The notes under the pieces are model-generated. The model was given only the letters and a program-made list of their open reading frames with translations. It was not told the origin of the DNA and did no database searches. Positions 35,441 through 46,623 of a stretch of 64,000 bases of DNA are shown one piece after another. The position numbers were made by a program, and so were the translations under genes. The DNA is from Protula sp. h YS-2021. Its lineage: Eukaryota; Annelida; Polychaeta; Sabellida; Serpulidae. How positions within the stretch are numbered: the first letter of the stretch is position 1; every line of letters begins with the position of its first letter. Location: assembly GCA_949752745.1 (NCBI GenBank), contig OX457031.1, positions 3,246,614 through 3,310,613 on the forward strand, read 5' to 3'.

Positions 35441-36540
35441 GTTTTAGCCGACCGATCCCAGACAACTCACCGTAAACATAAACTCAATAATGAATGCTGA
35501 AAGTGACTTCTAGAAATACTGTTTCGAGTAACATTAAAATACTCATTTCTTTACCTTTTTGTAAATTTATTGGCAATCACTCCCATACAGGAAAAAAATC
35601 ACGTGATTTCATACATTAACATTCATGGCTTTTCAAGTTTAGTTTGTATTTCAAATAATTAGTATAGTTTTGCCAGTGCGAAGGGTACCTGACTACGCAA
35701 ATTTTTATGTTTGCTTTCAAAGTCAGAAATGGCCCAAAACATATAGAAAACACAGTTTTTCAATTTAAGGTATTCATAATTTGAGAGCAAAATCTGTTTT
35801 TTTTTTGCCTGCATGCAATTAAAAAAATTACTAGCTAGCCAATTTATTGATTTGAGGAACAGATAATACCCCCAATTTTGCTATCTGGTTCCCAATATAT
35901 GGGAACAACGAGTTCTAAAGTATCTCATTCTTTTCTTAGCTGCTACACTAGTCCTTACAACGAATTTTATATTCTTTACATTGGCTAGCTTGCTCTGATA
36001 GAGCAAAATTTACTTCTTAAATATGTTTCACCCTTACCTTGTTTGATTTTTATTGATGTTTTACTGTATATTATTGCTCCTTTAAGAGAAATACAGACTA
36101 TCCTCGTCATACCGCCATCATGTGCTCCAGTGAAATTATGGGAGGTGGGGTCACCGTCTGCTCGGGACTTCAGTACCACCAGTGGTAATGAGGTCCCGAA
36201 GTGGCACTGAGGACCCGGTGGCACTGAGGACCCGCTGGTGGCAATGAGGACCCAAACTATTTTTTACTTCAAAAACCTAGATTAGGTTGTTTCAAGCTGA
36301 AAGACACGTTCAAAACAAAAAATCAATGCTTACTTTCAGAAAAAAGTAAAGTGGTGGTACTGAGGACCCGGTGGTGGCACTAAGTGCCCGGTGGTGGTAC
36401 TGAGGACTCAAACTGTTTTTTGTTTCATAATGCTAGATTAACTTGTTTTAAGCAGAAAGAAACATTTAAAACCAAAATTCAATGGTCAATTTCGGAAAAA
36501 ATTAAGGCGCTGGTACTGAGGACCCGCTGGTGGCACTGAC

Positions 36541-36713
36541 TGTTTGGTAATTATTATTTGTGTTTGGTATTGATCATCATTTGTAATCTAATGTGAATAA
36601 CCGCAAACCGCCAAATATCACATGACCACATTATCGCCATTTTGAGGTTTGAATAAATACACCCGAACTGTTAGCATTGCTTTTCTCTCTCTTGCTAACC
36701 ACCAAACACAACA
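36541..36713 (+). repeat. 5' LTR of Steamer-like element
   Basis: Begins TGTTTGGTAATT and ends AAACACAACA. It includes an AATAAA near 36652 that could serve for polyadenylation in the 3' copy. Confidence 0.95.
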
Positions 36714-36731
36714 TGGTGTCAGATGTGGTTG
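36714..36731 (+). other. Primer-binding site, probably tRNA-Leu
   Basis: TGGTGTCAGATGTGGTTG directly follows the LTR. The TGG start pairs with tRNA CCA ends; the tRNA-Leu assignment is from memory of related clam elements. Confidence 0.6.
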
Positions 36732-36772
36732 AGCAATAAACATAATATAGAGGAGAAAATAAACAAAGCAGG

Positions 36773-39700
36773 GTGAAGATGCCAAAATTCAATCCGCCGG
36801 ATAACTTTAATTTTACAAAACCACAGACATGGCCGGAGTGGAAACAGCGCTGGCAGAGATTTTATGTGGCCACGAAGCTGAAAGACGAGGACCAAGAAGT
36901 GCAAGTGGCAAGTCTTATCTATGCTATGGGTCTACAGGCGGAGACTGTCTTTAACACGTTGCAATTTGACAATGAAGCAGACAAGAACAATTATGACATT
37001 GTGATGCGCAAGTTTGACTCGTATTTCATACCGGCGGTGAATAAGATCCATGAGAGAGCGCGGTTCCACCAACGAACCCAGGCGCCAGGTGAGAGTGTGG
37101 AATGTTTCATAAGAGCACTATACGAGCTGGCTGAAACATGCGACTTCCCTGCTGCAGTGAAGCAAGAAACCATTCGAGACAGGTTGGTCGTGGGAATCCT
37201 TGACAAAGACTGCAGTGAAAAATTGCAACTCAAGGAGGATCTTAAGCTTGATGAAGCTATTGAAATGTGTCGAACATCTGAGCTGGTCAAGAAACAGATG
37301 GCAAGCATGACGCCAGTTGCTTCAATGGATATCGTGAGGAGACGACCAGCCCAGCCAACACAAGCAGGCAGGCAAGAAAAAACATATCGTAAATTCAACA
37401 ATAAACCTGGCAATAAACCTCAAAGTAAACCACAATATCGTGTGTGTGGTAACTGTTTGAAGCAACACAAGCCCAGGTCCTGCCCTGCTTATGGTAAAAA
37501 GTGCCACTTTTGTGGTCGACTTAATCACTTCGAGCGAGCATGCAGAAAGAAGAAATCTGTTGCAGAAGTTGAAGAACAGGATGAAGTCTCCGAAACATTT
37601 TTCCTGGGTTCAGTAGAATGTGAAGATGCTCAGCCATGGAGAACTGAGTTGATCATCAACGATGTCAAGATTTTATTCAAGCTTGACACAGGCGCTGACA
37701 TCAGTTGCATTTCAGAAGACATTTATGAACGAATGATTCCAAGACCGACGCTGCAACCATGCACATCAGCTCTCACCAGTCCAGGCGGAGAAATCAAAAC
37801 GATAGGCCAATTTACAGCTGAAGTACGGCATCGGGGAAAGGAATACACATTTCCCGTGTGTGTCTTGCAAAGCAGCATGCGAAACTGTCTTCTGAGTAGA
37901 GGAGCTGCAAGTTCTATGGGATTTGTGCAACGAATAGAAGAGGTTAGTGATGATGTTTTTGGTGATTTCGGACTCATGAAGTGTGATCCTATCAGAATCA
38001 AGTTGAAGCCACAGTCCAGTCCGTACATCCTTGTGAGCCCGAGACGTGTTTCCGAGCCATTGCTAAAGCCAGTGAAAGAGGAACTTGACAGAATGGTTGC
38101 AAATAATATCATTTCTCCAGTTACAGAGCCTACAGAATGGTGTGCACCGATGGTTCCAGTGTTAAAGAAAACTGGAAAAGTACGTATCTGTGTTGACTTA
38201 AAGAAATTGAATCAATCCGTGCAGCGTGAACGTTTTGTCATGCCGACAGTTGATGAAATTGCGTCGAAGTTGTCGGGATGTAAAGTCTTTACGACACTTG
38301 ATTGCTCTCAATCGTTCTGGCAGTTGCCACTGCATGAGGATGACCGTCACTTTACAACGTTCATAACTCCATTTGGACGGTATTTCTTTAATAGACTTCC
38401 ATACGGACTGAACTCTAGCACAGAAATCTTTCAGCGAACATTGAAACAGCTTGTAGAAGATATCGATGGCGTGTTCGTTGATGTTGATGACATGTTGATC
38501 TACGCTCGAGACGTCGGCACACATGATGATATACTCAATCAGGTGATTGATAGAATTCGCATGGTGGGTTTAAAACTGAACAAATCCAAATGCAAGTTCA
38601 GGATGACGAAAGTGACATACCAAGGGCAAGTGTTTGCAGAAGAAGGGATGAAGCCAGATCCCATAAAGGTAGAAGCCATTTGCACAATCAAGACGCCCGA
38701 GAATGTTGGTGAGCTCCGACGCTTTCTTGGGATGGTAAACTACCTAGGCAGGTACGTGCCAAACTTATCGCAAACGATGGCACCGATGCTGGAGCTGCTG
38801 AAGCAGGAAAACGCTTTCCTATGGGGTGCTGAACAACAGAAGGCCTTTAAAGAAGTGAAGGCAATCTTGTCATCAAACATCGTTTTGGCCTACTATGACA
38901 TGGCCAAGCCAACGTTTGTGTCAGCGGATGCCAGTTCCTATGGCGTTGGTGGATGTTTGATGCAATGTTTTGATGGAAAGATGAAACCAATAGCATATGC
39001 TTCGAGATCACTGACACCAAGTGAGAGGCGATGGGCACAGATCGACAAAGAGTGTTTGGCACTCGTGTGGGCTTGTGAGAAGTTTTCACATTACCTTGTA
39101 GGTCTTCCCGATTTCAAACTTCTCACCGATCACAAGCCGCTTGTTCCACTCATCAATACCAAGGACCTAGACAAGACTCCAATCAGAATACAGCGTCTTT
39201 TGATGAGGTTGATGAGATTCAACTGTGTTGCTGAACACATAGCTGGGAAAGACTTGATAGTTGCCGATACGCTCAGCAGAAATTTAATTCCACAGGATGT
39301 TGGAGAGACTGAGATAGCTGAACTTGTGAACGAACATGTGAAATCTGTTGCAGATGTGTGGCCAGTGACTGACCAGAAACTCAAAGAGATCATGGTCGAA
39401 AGTGCTAAAGATCCAGATGTCGCTTTGGTAATTTCCTACACGCTTAATGGCTGGCCGGAGCACCTGAAGGACGTTCCTGAATCAGTACAATGCTACTTTG
39501 CAAGCCGGTCGTCATTCACACTCATCGACGGAATACTTACTTTCCTGGATAGAATAGTTATGCCGCAGAGCATGCGAAATGATGTCTTGAAGAAACTTCA
39601 TGGAGGTCATCAAGGCATTGTCAAATCAAAAGAACTTGCTGCACAAAGCGTGTGGTGGCCAACGATAAACCGAGATATACAGCAAGTGTGCAGTGAGTGC

Positions 39701-40780
39701 AAATTCTGTGAAGAAATCAAACCATCAAAACGCCATGAGAAGCTTATCCCTACCACACTACCAGATGGACCCTGGCAGAAATTGGGGATAGATGCGTTTG
39801 AACTGGATAAGAGTAACTATCTAGTGACTGTCGATTACTACAGCAGGTACATTGAAGTGATATACTTACCTGACATGACGAGCAGAACTGTAGTTATGAA
39901 GCTGAAATCGTTATTTTCAAGGCATGGTATACCCATGGAAGTGAGGAGTGATGGTGCACGACAGTTCGTGTCCAAAGAATTCACTGAATTTTCACAACAG
40001 TATAACTTTGTACACTCTGTGAGCAGCCCTCACTTTAGCCAGAGCAATGGTGAAGCAGAATCTGCCGTGAAAATCGCAAAACGATGCTTGAAACAGAGTG
40101 ATCCTTTTGTAGCGTTGATGTTACATAGAAATACTCCTCACACAGCGACAGGAAAATCACCTGCTGAATTACTTTTTGGAAGAAAACTGCGCACCATGAT
40201 CCCTACCCTGAAAGAGAATTTAAAGCCAGTAAACTCTCTTCATCAACAGGTTCGCGAACGTGACCTAAAATACAAACAAAATATGACGAAACAGTTCAAC
40301 AGAAAACATGGTGCGACAGAATCAACAAGCTTTCAAACTGGACAATCTGTGCGTGTGAAAACTGAAAAAGAAAAGATTTGGAAACCTGCAACAATAGTTC
40401 AAAAATGTGACTTTCCTAGATCGTATTTGGTAAAAACACCTGATGGTAAACAGCTCCGCCGCAACACAAAACATCTGAGACCGATGCATTCCAATCCTGA
40501 AATGAAACCTAGCAAAGAACAAAGCAGACATTTTAATAACCAGTTATGGAATGAATTTCTTGACAGACGTATGCAAAATTTCAATGCAGCTTCCTCCCAT
40601 GTCATTCAGAAACCTGAAAAGAAAAGTGTTGCAATTACATGTCCAAATCCCCAACAAACAATTGTGCAAATGAAATCGTCTGTCTTACCTGCAGCTGTAA
40701 ATCCAATAAGACCAAGTATAGTTCCAAATGTAAGAAGGTCAACAAGAACCATCCGACAACCTAAAAAGTTAGATCTGTAA
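36773..40780 (+). CDS. Gag-Pol polyprotein of Steamer-like element (1335 codons)
   Basis: Domains in order: Gag capsid region (1-200); two zinc knuckles (CGNCLKQHKPRSC and CHFCGRLNHFERAC, 223-255); aspartic protease LDTGAD (302-307); reverse transcriptase (about 425-610); RNase H (SADASS at D717, DKECL, LTDHKPL, VADTLSR); integrase with HHCC zinc site (H941, H944, C971, C974) and DD35E core (D1005, D1058, E1094). The frame is intact from ATG to TAA with no Gag/Pol shift. One oddity is in the reverse-transcriptase box, where the position normally tyrosine before x-D-D is aspartate (D568). This may impair activity; other departures are in DCSQSFWQ and SSTEIFQ. Replication products would be virus-like particles in the cytoplasm and integrated DNA. 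Confidence 0.95.
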   Translation: MKMPKFNPPDNFNFTKPQTWPEWKQRWQRFYVATKLKDEDQEVQVASLIYAMGLQAETVFNTLQFDNEADKNNYDIVMRKFDSYFIPAVNKIHERARFHQRTQAPGESVECFIRALYELAETCDFPAAVKQETIRDRLVVGILDKDCSEKLQLKEDLKLDEAIEMCRTSELVKKQMASMTPVASMDIVRRRPAQPTQAGRQEKTYRKFNNKPGNKPQSKPQYRVCGNCLKQHKPRSCPAYGKKCHFCGRLNHFERACRKKKSVAEVEEQDEVSETFFLGSVECEDAQPWRTELIINDVKILFKLDTGADISCISEDIYERMIPRPTLQPCTSALTSPGGEIKTIGQFTAEVRHRGKEYTFPVCVLQSSMRNCLLSRGAASSMGFVQRIEEVSDDVFGDFGLMKCDPIRIKLKPQSSPYILVSPRRVSEPLLKPVKEELDRMVANNIISPVTEPTEWCAPMVPVLKKTGKVRICVDLKKLNQSVQRERFVMPTVDEIASKLSGCKVFTTLDCSQSFWQLPLHEDDRHFTTFITPFGRYFFNRLPYGLNSSTEIFQRTLKQLVEDIDGVFVDVDDMLIYARDVGTHDDILNQVIDRIRMVGLKLNKSKCKFRMTKVTYQGQVFAEEGMKPDPIKVEAICTIKTPENVGELRRFLGMVNYLGRYVPNLSQTMAPMLELLKQENAFLWGAEQQKAFKEVKAILSSNIVLAYYDMAKPTFVSADASSYGVGGCLMQCFDGKMKPIAYASRSLTPSERRWAQIDKECLALVWACEKFSHYLVGLPDFKLLTDHKPLVPLINTKDLDKTPIRIQRLLMRLMRFNCVAEHIAGKDLIVADTLSRNLIPQDVGETEIAELVNEHVKSVADVWPVTDQKLKEIMVESAKDPDVALVISYTLNGWPEHLKDVPESVQCYFASRSSFTLIDGILTFLDRIVMPQSMRNDVLKKLHGGHQGIVKSKELAAQSVWWPTINRDIQQVCSECKFCEEIKPSKRHEKLIPTTLPDGPWQKLGIDAFELDKSNYLVTVDYYSRYIEVIYLPDMTSRTVVMKLKSLFSRHGIPMEVRSDGARQFVSKEFTEFSQQYNFVHSVSSPHFSQSNGEAESAVKIAKRCLKQSDPFVALMLHRNTPHTATGKSPAELLFGRKLRTMIPTLKENLKPVNSLHQQVRERDLKYKQNMTKQFNRKHGATESTSFQTGQSVRVKTEKEKIWKPATIVQKCDFPRSYLVKTPDGKQLRRNTKHLRPMHSNPEMKPSKEQSRHFNNQLWNEFLDRRMQNFNAASSHVIQKPEKKSVAITCPNPQQTIVQMKSSVLPAAVNPIRPSIVPNVRRSTRTIRQPKKLDL

Positions 40781-41644
40781 AACACTGAGCATCCAAAAGT
40801 ATATATATGTATATATTTTATTGATATGGTCCCTGGGCATTTCGTTCGTGTATCGTTATCATTGAAGTGTTTGATAATTGCTATTGTATTTTTTTTATAT
40901 TCTATATAGTACTTCTCTTTTCTAAAAAAAAAAAAAAAAAAAAGAAGAAGAAGAAAAGATTTTGTAAATTTATATATTTACATTTTTTTAACGAAAATTC
41001 CATGCTGAACTTGCCATATAAATGTTTGAGTTGATGTGTCGTAATTCATTTTGCGTCAGAAAGTTGAAGTGAAAGCATAATAGAGTTCTAATGTAAAATG
41101 ATAGACCGATTGAAGAATCGTCCTAAAAAGGTTTGTGATTGGTTATAAAATAAATCGCATGACATTCCGTTTAATTTCGACAAATCAGTGATCAGCATTG
41201 GTGTACTTTTACATGTGGGGAAAATAGTTCCTAAATTTTTACATTGAAAGTCACATAAATATCGCAAAAAAGTATTTCATTCTAAATTCATTATTGTTAA
41301 TTTTGTTAATCATATCACCCAAGTTAAACTTTTCGTGTAAATACTGAAAATAACAAATTTGTCCTAGTGTATTCTTACATCCGTTACCGCGAGTTCTGTT
41401 TTCTGCGAGTACACGTGAGTGGAGAGAATGAAAGAGATTTCATTAAAAATGTCGGAATGTAACTAATTAATTGAAGGATAACTTGATGAATTAATGTGAA
41501 TATATGTTTAACTTGCTATTGGATATAGTTTAAACTCATAATTATGTAAATAGTCTTAATACCTGAACCACACTGTATTATCGCTCATAAAAAGGTAAGG
41601 GTACGGGCAGTTTTGAAAAGGGGAAGGTGAAAAGAGCATTTTCT

Positions 41645-41656
41645 AAAAAGGGGAGA
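41645..41656 (+). other. Polypurine tract
   Basis: AAAAAGGGGAGA abuts the 3' LTR and would prime plus-strand synthesis. Confidence 0.85.
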
Positions 41657-41829
41657 TGTTTGGTAATTATTATTTGTGTTTGGTATTGATCATCATTTGT
41701 AATCTAATGTGAATAACCGCAAACCGCCAAATATCACATGACCAAATTATCGCCATTTTGAGGTTTGAATAAATACACCCGAACTGTTAGCATTGCTTTT
41801 CTCTCTCTTGCTAACCACCAAACACAACA
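41657..41829 (+). repeat. 3' LTR of Steamer-like element
   Basis: 173 bp, identical to the 5' LTR except one base, which argues for recent insertion. Confidence 0.95.
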
Positions 41830-43137
41830 CTGACGACCCGGTGGTGGTACTGAGGACCCAAACTTTTTTTCGCTTCAAAACGCTAGATTAAGTTGTTTTA
41901 AGCTGAAAGAAACGTTCAAAAAGTAAAATTCAATGCTTACTTTCAGGAAAAAGTAAAGTGGTGGTACTGAGGACCCGGTGGTGGCACTGAGGCCCGGTGG
42001 TGGTACTGAGGACCCAAACTTTTTTCGCTTCAAAATGCTTTATTAGGGGGTTTTAAGCTGAAAGAAACGTTCAAAACTAAAATTCAATGCTTACTTTCCA
42101 TAAACATGAAAGTGGTGGTACTAAGAACCCGCTGGTGGCATTGAGGACCCAAACTTTTTTTCTCTTCAAAATGCTAGATTAGGTGGTTTTACTGCCCAAT
42201 AAGGCAATTTTTGACAATGCTTATTTACATGGTACGCCTGCATGTATAGAAGCGTTCGAGTCACAATTTATGCATCAGTTACTGCAGGTTGAAAACGAGA
42301 ACAATGCGTTCACTCGTAAAAAAGCGTTTTACGAAATGAAAAGATAGCTTTGTCATTATTATAACGGTTTATTCTCACTGAAAATACGCAATCTAAAATA
42401 AAAAATAATCGGGTCCTCAGTACCACCACCCGCCAAAAATTATAAAAGAAAAATGCCCCCTCTTAGCCAATATTAGGCGGATCTCCAAATGAAGTAATTT
42501 TTTAAAGAGAGGTCTCCCTAAAAATAATCTTACAAAATGAAAGAAAATCTGACCAATATTGTGGGAGAAGAAGCATTTTGAAAATTAACAATCGAAAAAC
42601 TTTTTATGCCACCGCCCCATATATATATATATGCCCTCTCTCAATCCAAAAAGACAACTTGCATTTTAGCCCCCCTCCTCCCCCCCGTTCTCCCCCCCCC
42701 TCCTCCGATGCCTTTTGTGAATAGACATGTGTATTTGTATATATTATGAAAAAAACTGTAAGATATTGAGATAAACATATTTGGGTGGTGGCGGGGGGGC
42801 GGGGCGGTGGGAATACAATAAGGCAATTTCGGGGCGGGGACGGGGGCGGGGAGTTCATATGAAAAATTTGTCGGATCCTCAGTGTCACCGGGTCCTCAGT
42901 GCCACTTCGGTACCTCAGTACCATTAGTGGTACTGAGGTCCCGAGCAGACGACAACCCTTACTGAATTATGGCGTTATAACGAAATGGCGTTATAACCAA
43001 AACTCCTCAGTTAAGAAAGTATTTATTGATGTTTTTCTTTTGAATAATCCAATACATAACATGTTGTTTTAAGTCGTCATTTAAAGTGCATGCAAAGACA
43101 CACTTGATTATTTCCAAAGCAGTTATTTTTGTTTACT

Positions 43138-43368
43138 TCAGTTTTTCATTGACAGATTCACTTTTTCTTGAAATGACTTGAACCACAGAAACAGACTTTC
43201 TTCTAGATCTCCATGCTTTGACATTCTTAGTATTTTTTCTTGACAGCGAGCCATCTTTTCCCTCCACATACCAATTTGCTTTTTAATGTACAATATCCCA
43301 AATGTCCTTCGTTTTATTTTTTCTGCCGAATTCAAGATTTCGAATTTCGAGGTTAATCTCATAGTCAA
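43138..43368 (-). pseudogene. CENP-B/pogo-type transposase DNA-binding fragment
   Basis: A 76-codon frame with a basic helix-rich stretch ending GDLEESLFLWFKSFQEKVN, which resembles the second helix-turn-helix of CENP-B/Tigger transposases (EEaL..WF..). There is no catalytic DDE region, so the element cannot mobilise itself. The assignment rests on one motif plus the surrounding TIRs. Confidence 0.65.
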
Positions 43369-43825
43369 ACTGAAAACGCTTTCTTTTCTTTCTATTTTGA
43401 AACGGTTCAGAATTCTAAGCCTAATTTCTATTCAGTAACTTTTTCATGAAAATTTGAACCTTTATCTGATTTGCATAATGACACTCCAACTGGGATGCTT
43501 CCAAATCCAATGTGATAACAGGATGGCCACAATGCCTTTATTCTAGCATTCATGCTCACGCCGTGCACCTATTCATGCTGCTCAAGTGTTTTGCCATGGC
43601 AACAAAATCAACAACACAAAAGAAGTAAAGCCTTTGACTTAGGCTTCTCGTTATAAAATCTCCAGGTAAAACTGATGGCGGTGTAATGAGGGTAAATTGC
43701 ACTGTAGATCGCATGAATGGCGGATGGCGTTAAGCGAATGTAGCGGTATAACTAGGGAATTAAACAAGAGAAAACCAGAACCCAGGGTTTGATGGCGTTA
43801 TAGCGAGAATGATGAGAGTTGCCTG

Positions 43826-45936
43826 TACGTCAAATTGTTATGCTTCTGTTTAAACTACGTTTTCTATCGAAACAAGTATATTTGGAGTCCACCAAACGCC
43901 AGTCCCTTTAAATAACCGTTAATACATAAAATTCCTTACCCGAGTATCATATTCTGAAATCATATTATTACATGTGCGGTTTATTGATGTGTTCCAAATA
44001 TTTATTTGCAAACAGCGAATAAGGACCTCCTATGCCTTTTTGTTGTCATTGGATTTTGAGCCTGGGGAATAAATTCGCTGACGTAAGCTTGGGAAATTTC
44101 AAACTTGGAAAGTATCCTTTTAAACAAATTCTGGTGACTTCTGATTCTGATTTTAGACTAAGACCCCTGCCTGTGCGATACTATGTGTAATCAATGCGCT
44201 GATTTGTGTTCGGTTTAGGAGAGTAATATGATCTTAAAATATCACTGCCTTTACTTAAATTTAGGATGAGGATTTAACTTTTCTTTGTGGTTTACGTCCT
44301 TTATATACTCATTAATGGACCCTGTCCTTTGTGCATGATTTTGGCAACAAACCGGGCTTTTTGCAGATATTTGAACATACGTTCTCGTTCCTGAAAGAAC
44401 TAGATCTTGCTCTGAAAATATAATCAATTTCTGATTTCTTTGAGCTTCCACTATTTCGGGGATGAACTCCATTTTTCCATTCTATCTTTAATGTATGCAT
44501 GGTCTTAGTAAAAAATTCCTTGGTCTACCTATAGTCGAAGAAGGTCATTAGTCATACAATATGCCCAATATGTCTGTAAATTTTTCGTATTAACTTAGTC
44601 GATTTGTAACAAGTTAGTTTGAACTACTCTGTAAATTGCTGTACGATCTTGGTCAGTTTGTAATAAATTAGTTTTAACCATTTTTGCCAGGATCCTTTCC
44701 ACCGTAAGAGATTCAATGATGGGAATTGGATATGATTTCCACGTTCGGTTTTCGGTTTGTAGCGAGATAGAGACTGCTGTACAATAATACCTCAGATTTG
44801 GCTCTGGGACCTTTAAGTTATTGTGGATTTGATTTTTTGTTGGCTCACTCTATGTCGGGGGGGGGGGGTGGTGAGATTCCAGAAACTCTTTTCCTTGGGA
44901 AATATGTAGAGCAGATCACTATCCAGAACTTTTGGCGTACTACAACGGAAGGAAACAGTACCACGAACACCTTACTGATGTTGAAATCTTGAATTTTTCG
45001 CTTGCAACATACAATGGAAGGATATTGTTCTTAGCAATTATCTTATTTTTCGACAACAGTTTTGAACCAACAATTTTCCGAAAAGATACACGAAATCCAA
45101 TAAAAAACGGCCTGATAACAATAGAACAGAAAATAGACGATAGACAATTCTCTTTGGAAAACAATATTCGCTAGGGAAAATGTGCTAAGAGCAAATAAGA
45201 AACATCGGTATATCAATGGGATGCCAATTACAAGGAATAAACACCTACTGGTCCACTGTGAGTGTAAACATTTGAACACATTCCTTACAAACAAATGGCT
45301 GTATGTTTCCGACATCCTTCAAAGATGATTTGAAATTACCTGGGAAGACAGAAAAATTTAACTGCATAACGATTTACAGCATCACAGTACACAATAAACA
45401 AAAATAACATTATTCGGAACAGCTCTTAAAAATAAAAAAATGTGTCAAGCGATATAAATGTACCAATAACCACCACTTTGTTAGGAAACAATCTTTGTTA
45501 AGCAAGCCAGTGCTGATCTGAGAAAGAAAACAAATGGATGTAAAATCTAAAGCGCGATTAATTTTCTTCAATATGTTGAACTCTACTAAGTCTGAGGAAT
45601 ATGTACTTAAGTGTGCACGCCAGTGCAGCTAGCTAGAAAATTGTGACTTGATGGCGAGGTAAAAGAAAATATTTCTATTTAATAAAGAAGGACACCCGAC
45701 GTCGCAAAATTTTATATTTATATTTTTAGTTAGAAATGGTACAAAACATTAAATAACATTGTTTGTCTTTCCAGAATATGTACAATTTTTTTTAAAAAAA
45801 TCTGTTCCTTTTTTGCTACCCAACAACTTGAAAAATATTACCAGCTAGAAATTTTACTGACATAAGCAAAAGAGATTTCCTCGACAATTTCTATCTAGTT
45901 CAATATTGGAATTAATCTGTTGCGTGTATGTGTTGA
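43826..45936. other. Interval without recognised genes
   Basis: A ~50-bp segment (TTAGTCGATTTGTAACAAGTTAG) is duplicated with changes near 44595-44680. Short frames at 44940-45170 (both strands) have no recognisable domain. A G run lies at about 44857-44868. Confidence 0.4.
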
Positions 45937-46429
45937 TGTGACTGGGGTAGGAGTTCAACACGAATTGAGACACGTTTTCCAACTGATGCTTTCTTTATTT
46001 GTAGTCGATGAAGCAACGTGAAAAACTTAAAAAGAACATAAAACCTGACTACAAACTGACCTCTAAAATAGTACATTCAAGCACCAAAATACAATTAAAT
46101 CTACTCAAACTGACATAGCTACACAACTGTTACGAAATCAACCTAGCGTGAAGACCCCGTTCAAACATCAAAAATTACAAAACACGGCGGGGATGAATAT
46201 AGACAAAAGTTACAAAACCAGAATCTATGTATAATATTAAATCAACTTTCATATGATACTTACCTTTTCGCCTCATCATTTTCACTAAAACTCCAATTTT
46301 CCCACATTTTCCAAAGATGCAATACAGTTATCAAACATGGCGGCGATTCTGGATCATTTGCATCCGGGAACTTGGATATTTTTTTAGTTTGTAACGCGTC
46401 ATTTGAGTGGTTACTAGACTGCCGTCACA
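45937..46429. repeat. LTR of composite element (left)
   Basis: 493 bp. It lacks the AATTCCCAATTGGG-like ~10-bp extra segment present near 60108-60120 in the right copy, and differs at many single bases. Confidence 0.85.
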
Positions 46430-46623
46430 TGGCTCCCCAAAATTTTAAACAAAATTTTCAACCTTTACTTCAGATAAACGTTTTAGCGCATACATTAATG
46501 GACAGCACTGTATTGCCATGGAAACTGGCGCATGCGCAATGCGATTAGGTCCAACAAACATCAAGCATCCATATTGAGAACCGTGTATTTATCGTTGAAA
46601 ATGAATTTATTTTGTGAATTAAG

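Larger units (their letters stand above)
36541..41829 (+). mobile_element. Steamer-like Ty3/gypsy LTR retrotransposon, structurally complete
   Basis: 5289 bp with LTRs 36541-36713 and 41657-41829 (173 bp each, TG...CA, one mismatch: CACATT versus CAAATT). The target duplication CTGAC lies at 36536-36540 and 41830-41834. A primer-binding site TGGTGTCAGATGTGG follows the 5' LTR directly and a purine tract AAAAAGGGGAGA precedes the 3' LTR. A single uninterrupted Gag-Pol frame fills 36773-40780. From memory, the Steamer element of soft-shell clams has the same plan (~5 kb, ~177-bp LTRs, one Gag-Pol frame); I could not align them. Confidence 0.93.
36156..42950. mobile_element. TIR element built of GAGGACCC repeats
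   Basis: About 78 bases at the left (36156-36233, GTCTGCTCGGGACTTCAGTA onward) match the reverse complement of 42873-42950. Each end also folds on itself (ACCTCAGTACCA / TGGTACTGAGGT). Inside are about five ~160-bp tandem units (GAGGACCCAAACT, CTAGATTAGGTTGTTTYAAG, AAAGAAACGTTCAAAA, AAAGTGGTGGTACTGAGG) split between both sides of the LTR retrotransposon, plus a stray satellite monomer. No coding sequence of its own; no clean target duplication found. Confidence 0.7.
36094..43825 (-). mobile_element. pogo/Tigger-like DNA transposon remnant with nested insertions
   Basis: Left end CAGACTATCCTCGTCATACC and the reverse complement of the right end, CAGGCAACTCTCATCATTCT, are related terminal inverted repeats. 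Both continue to CGCCATCA, with a ~9-bp indel between the copies. Each end abuts TA (36092-36093 and 43826-43827), the target of this superfamily. GTTATAACGCCAT motifs near 42970-43005 and 43795 are typical of Tigger ends. Inside, the minus-strand frame 43138-43368 looks like a CENP-B-type transposase DNA-binding region. Most of the 7.7 kb is a later nested insertion (36156-42950). Confidence 0.7.

Noticed and set aside
44798..45315. Short frames on both strands
   Set aside because: No conserved motif found; the two strands shadow each other.
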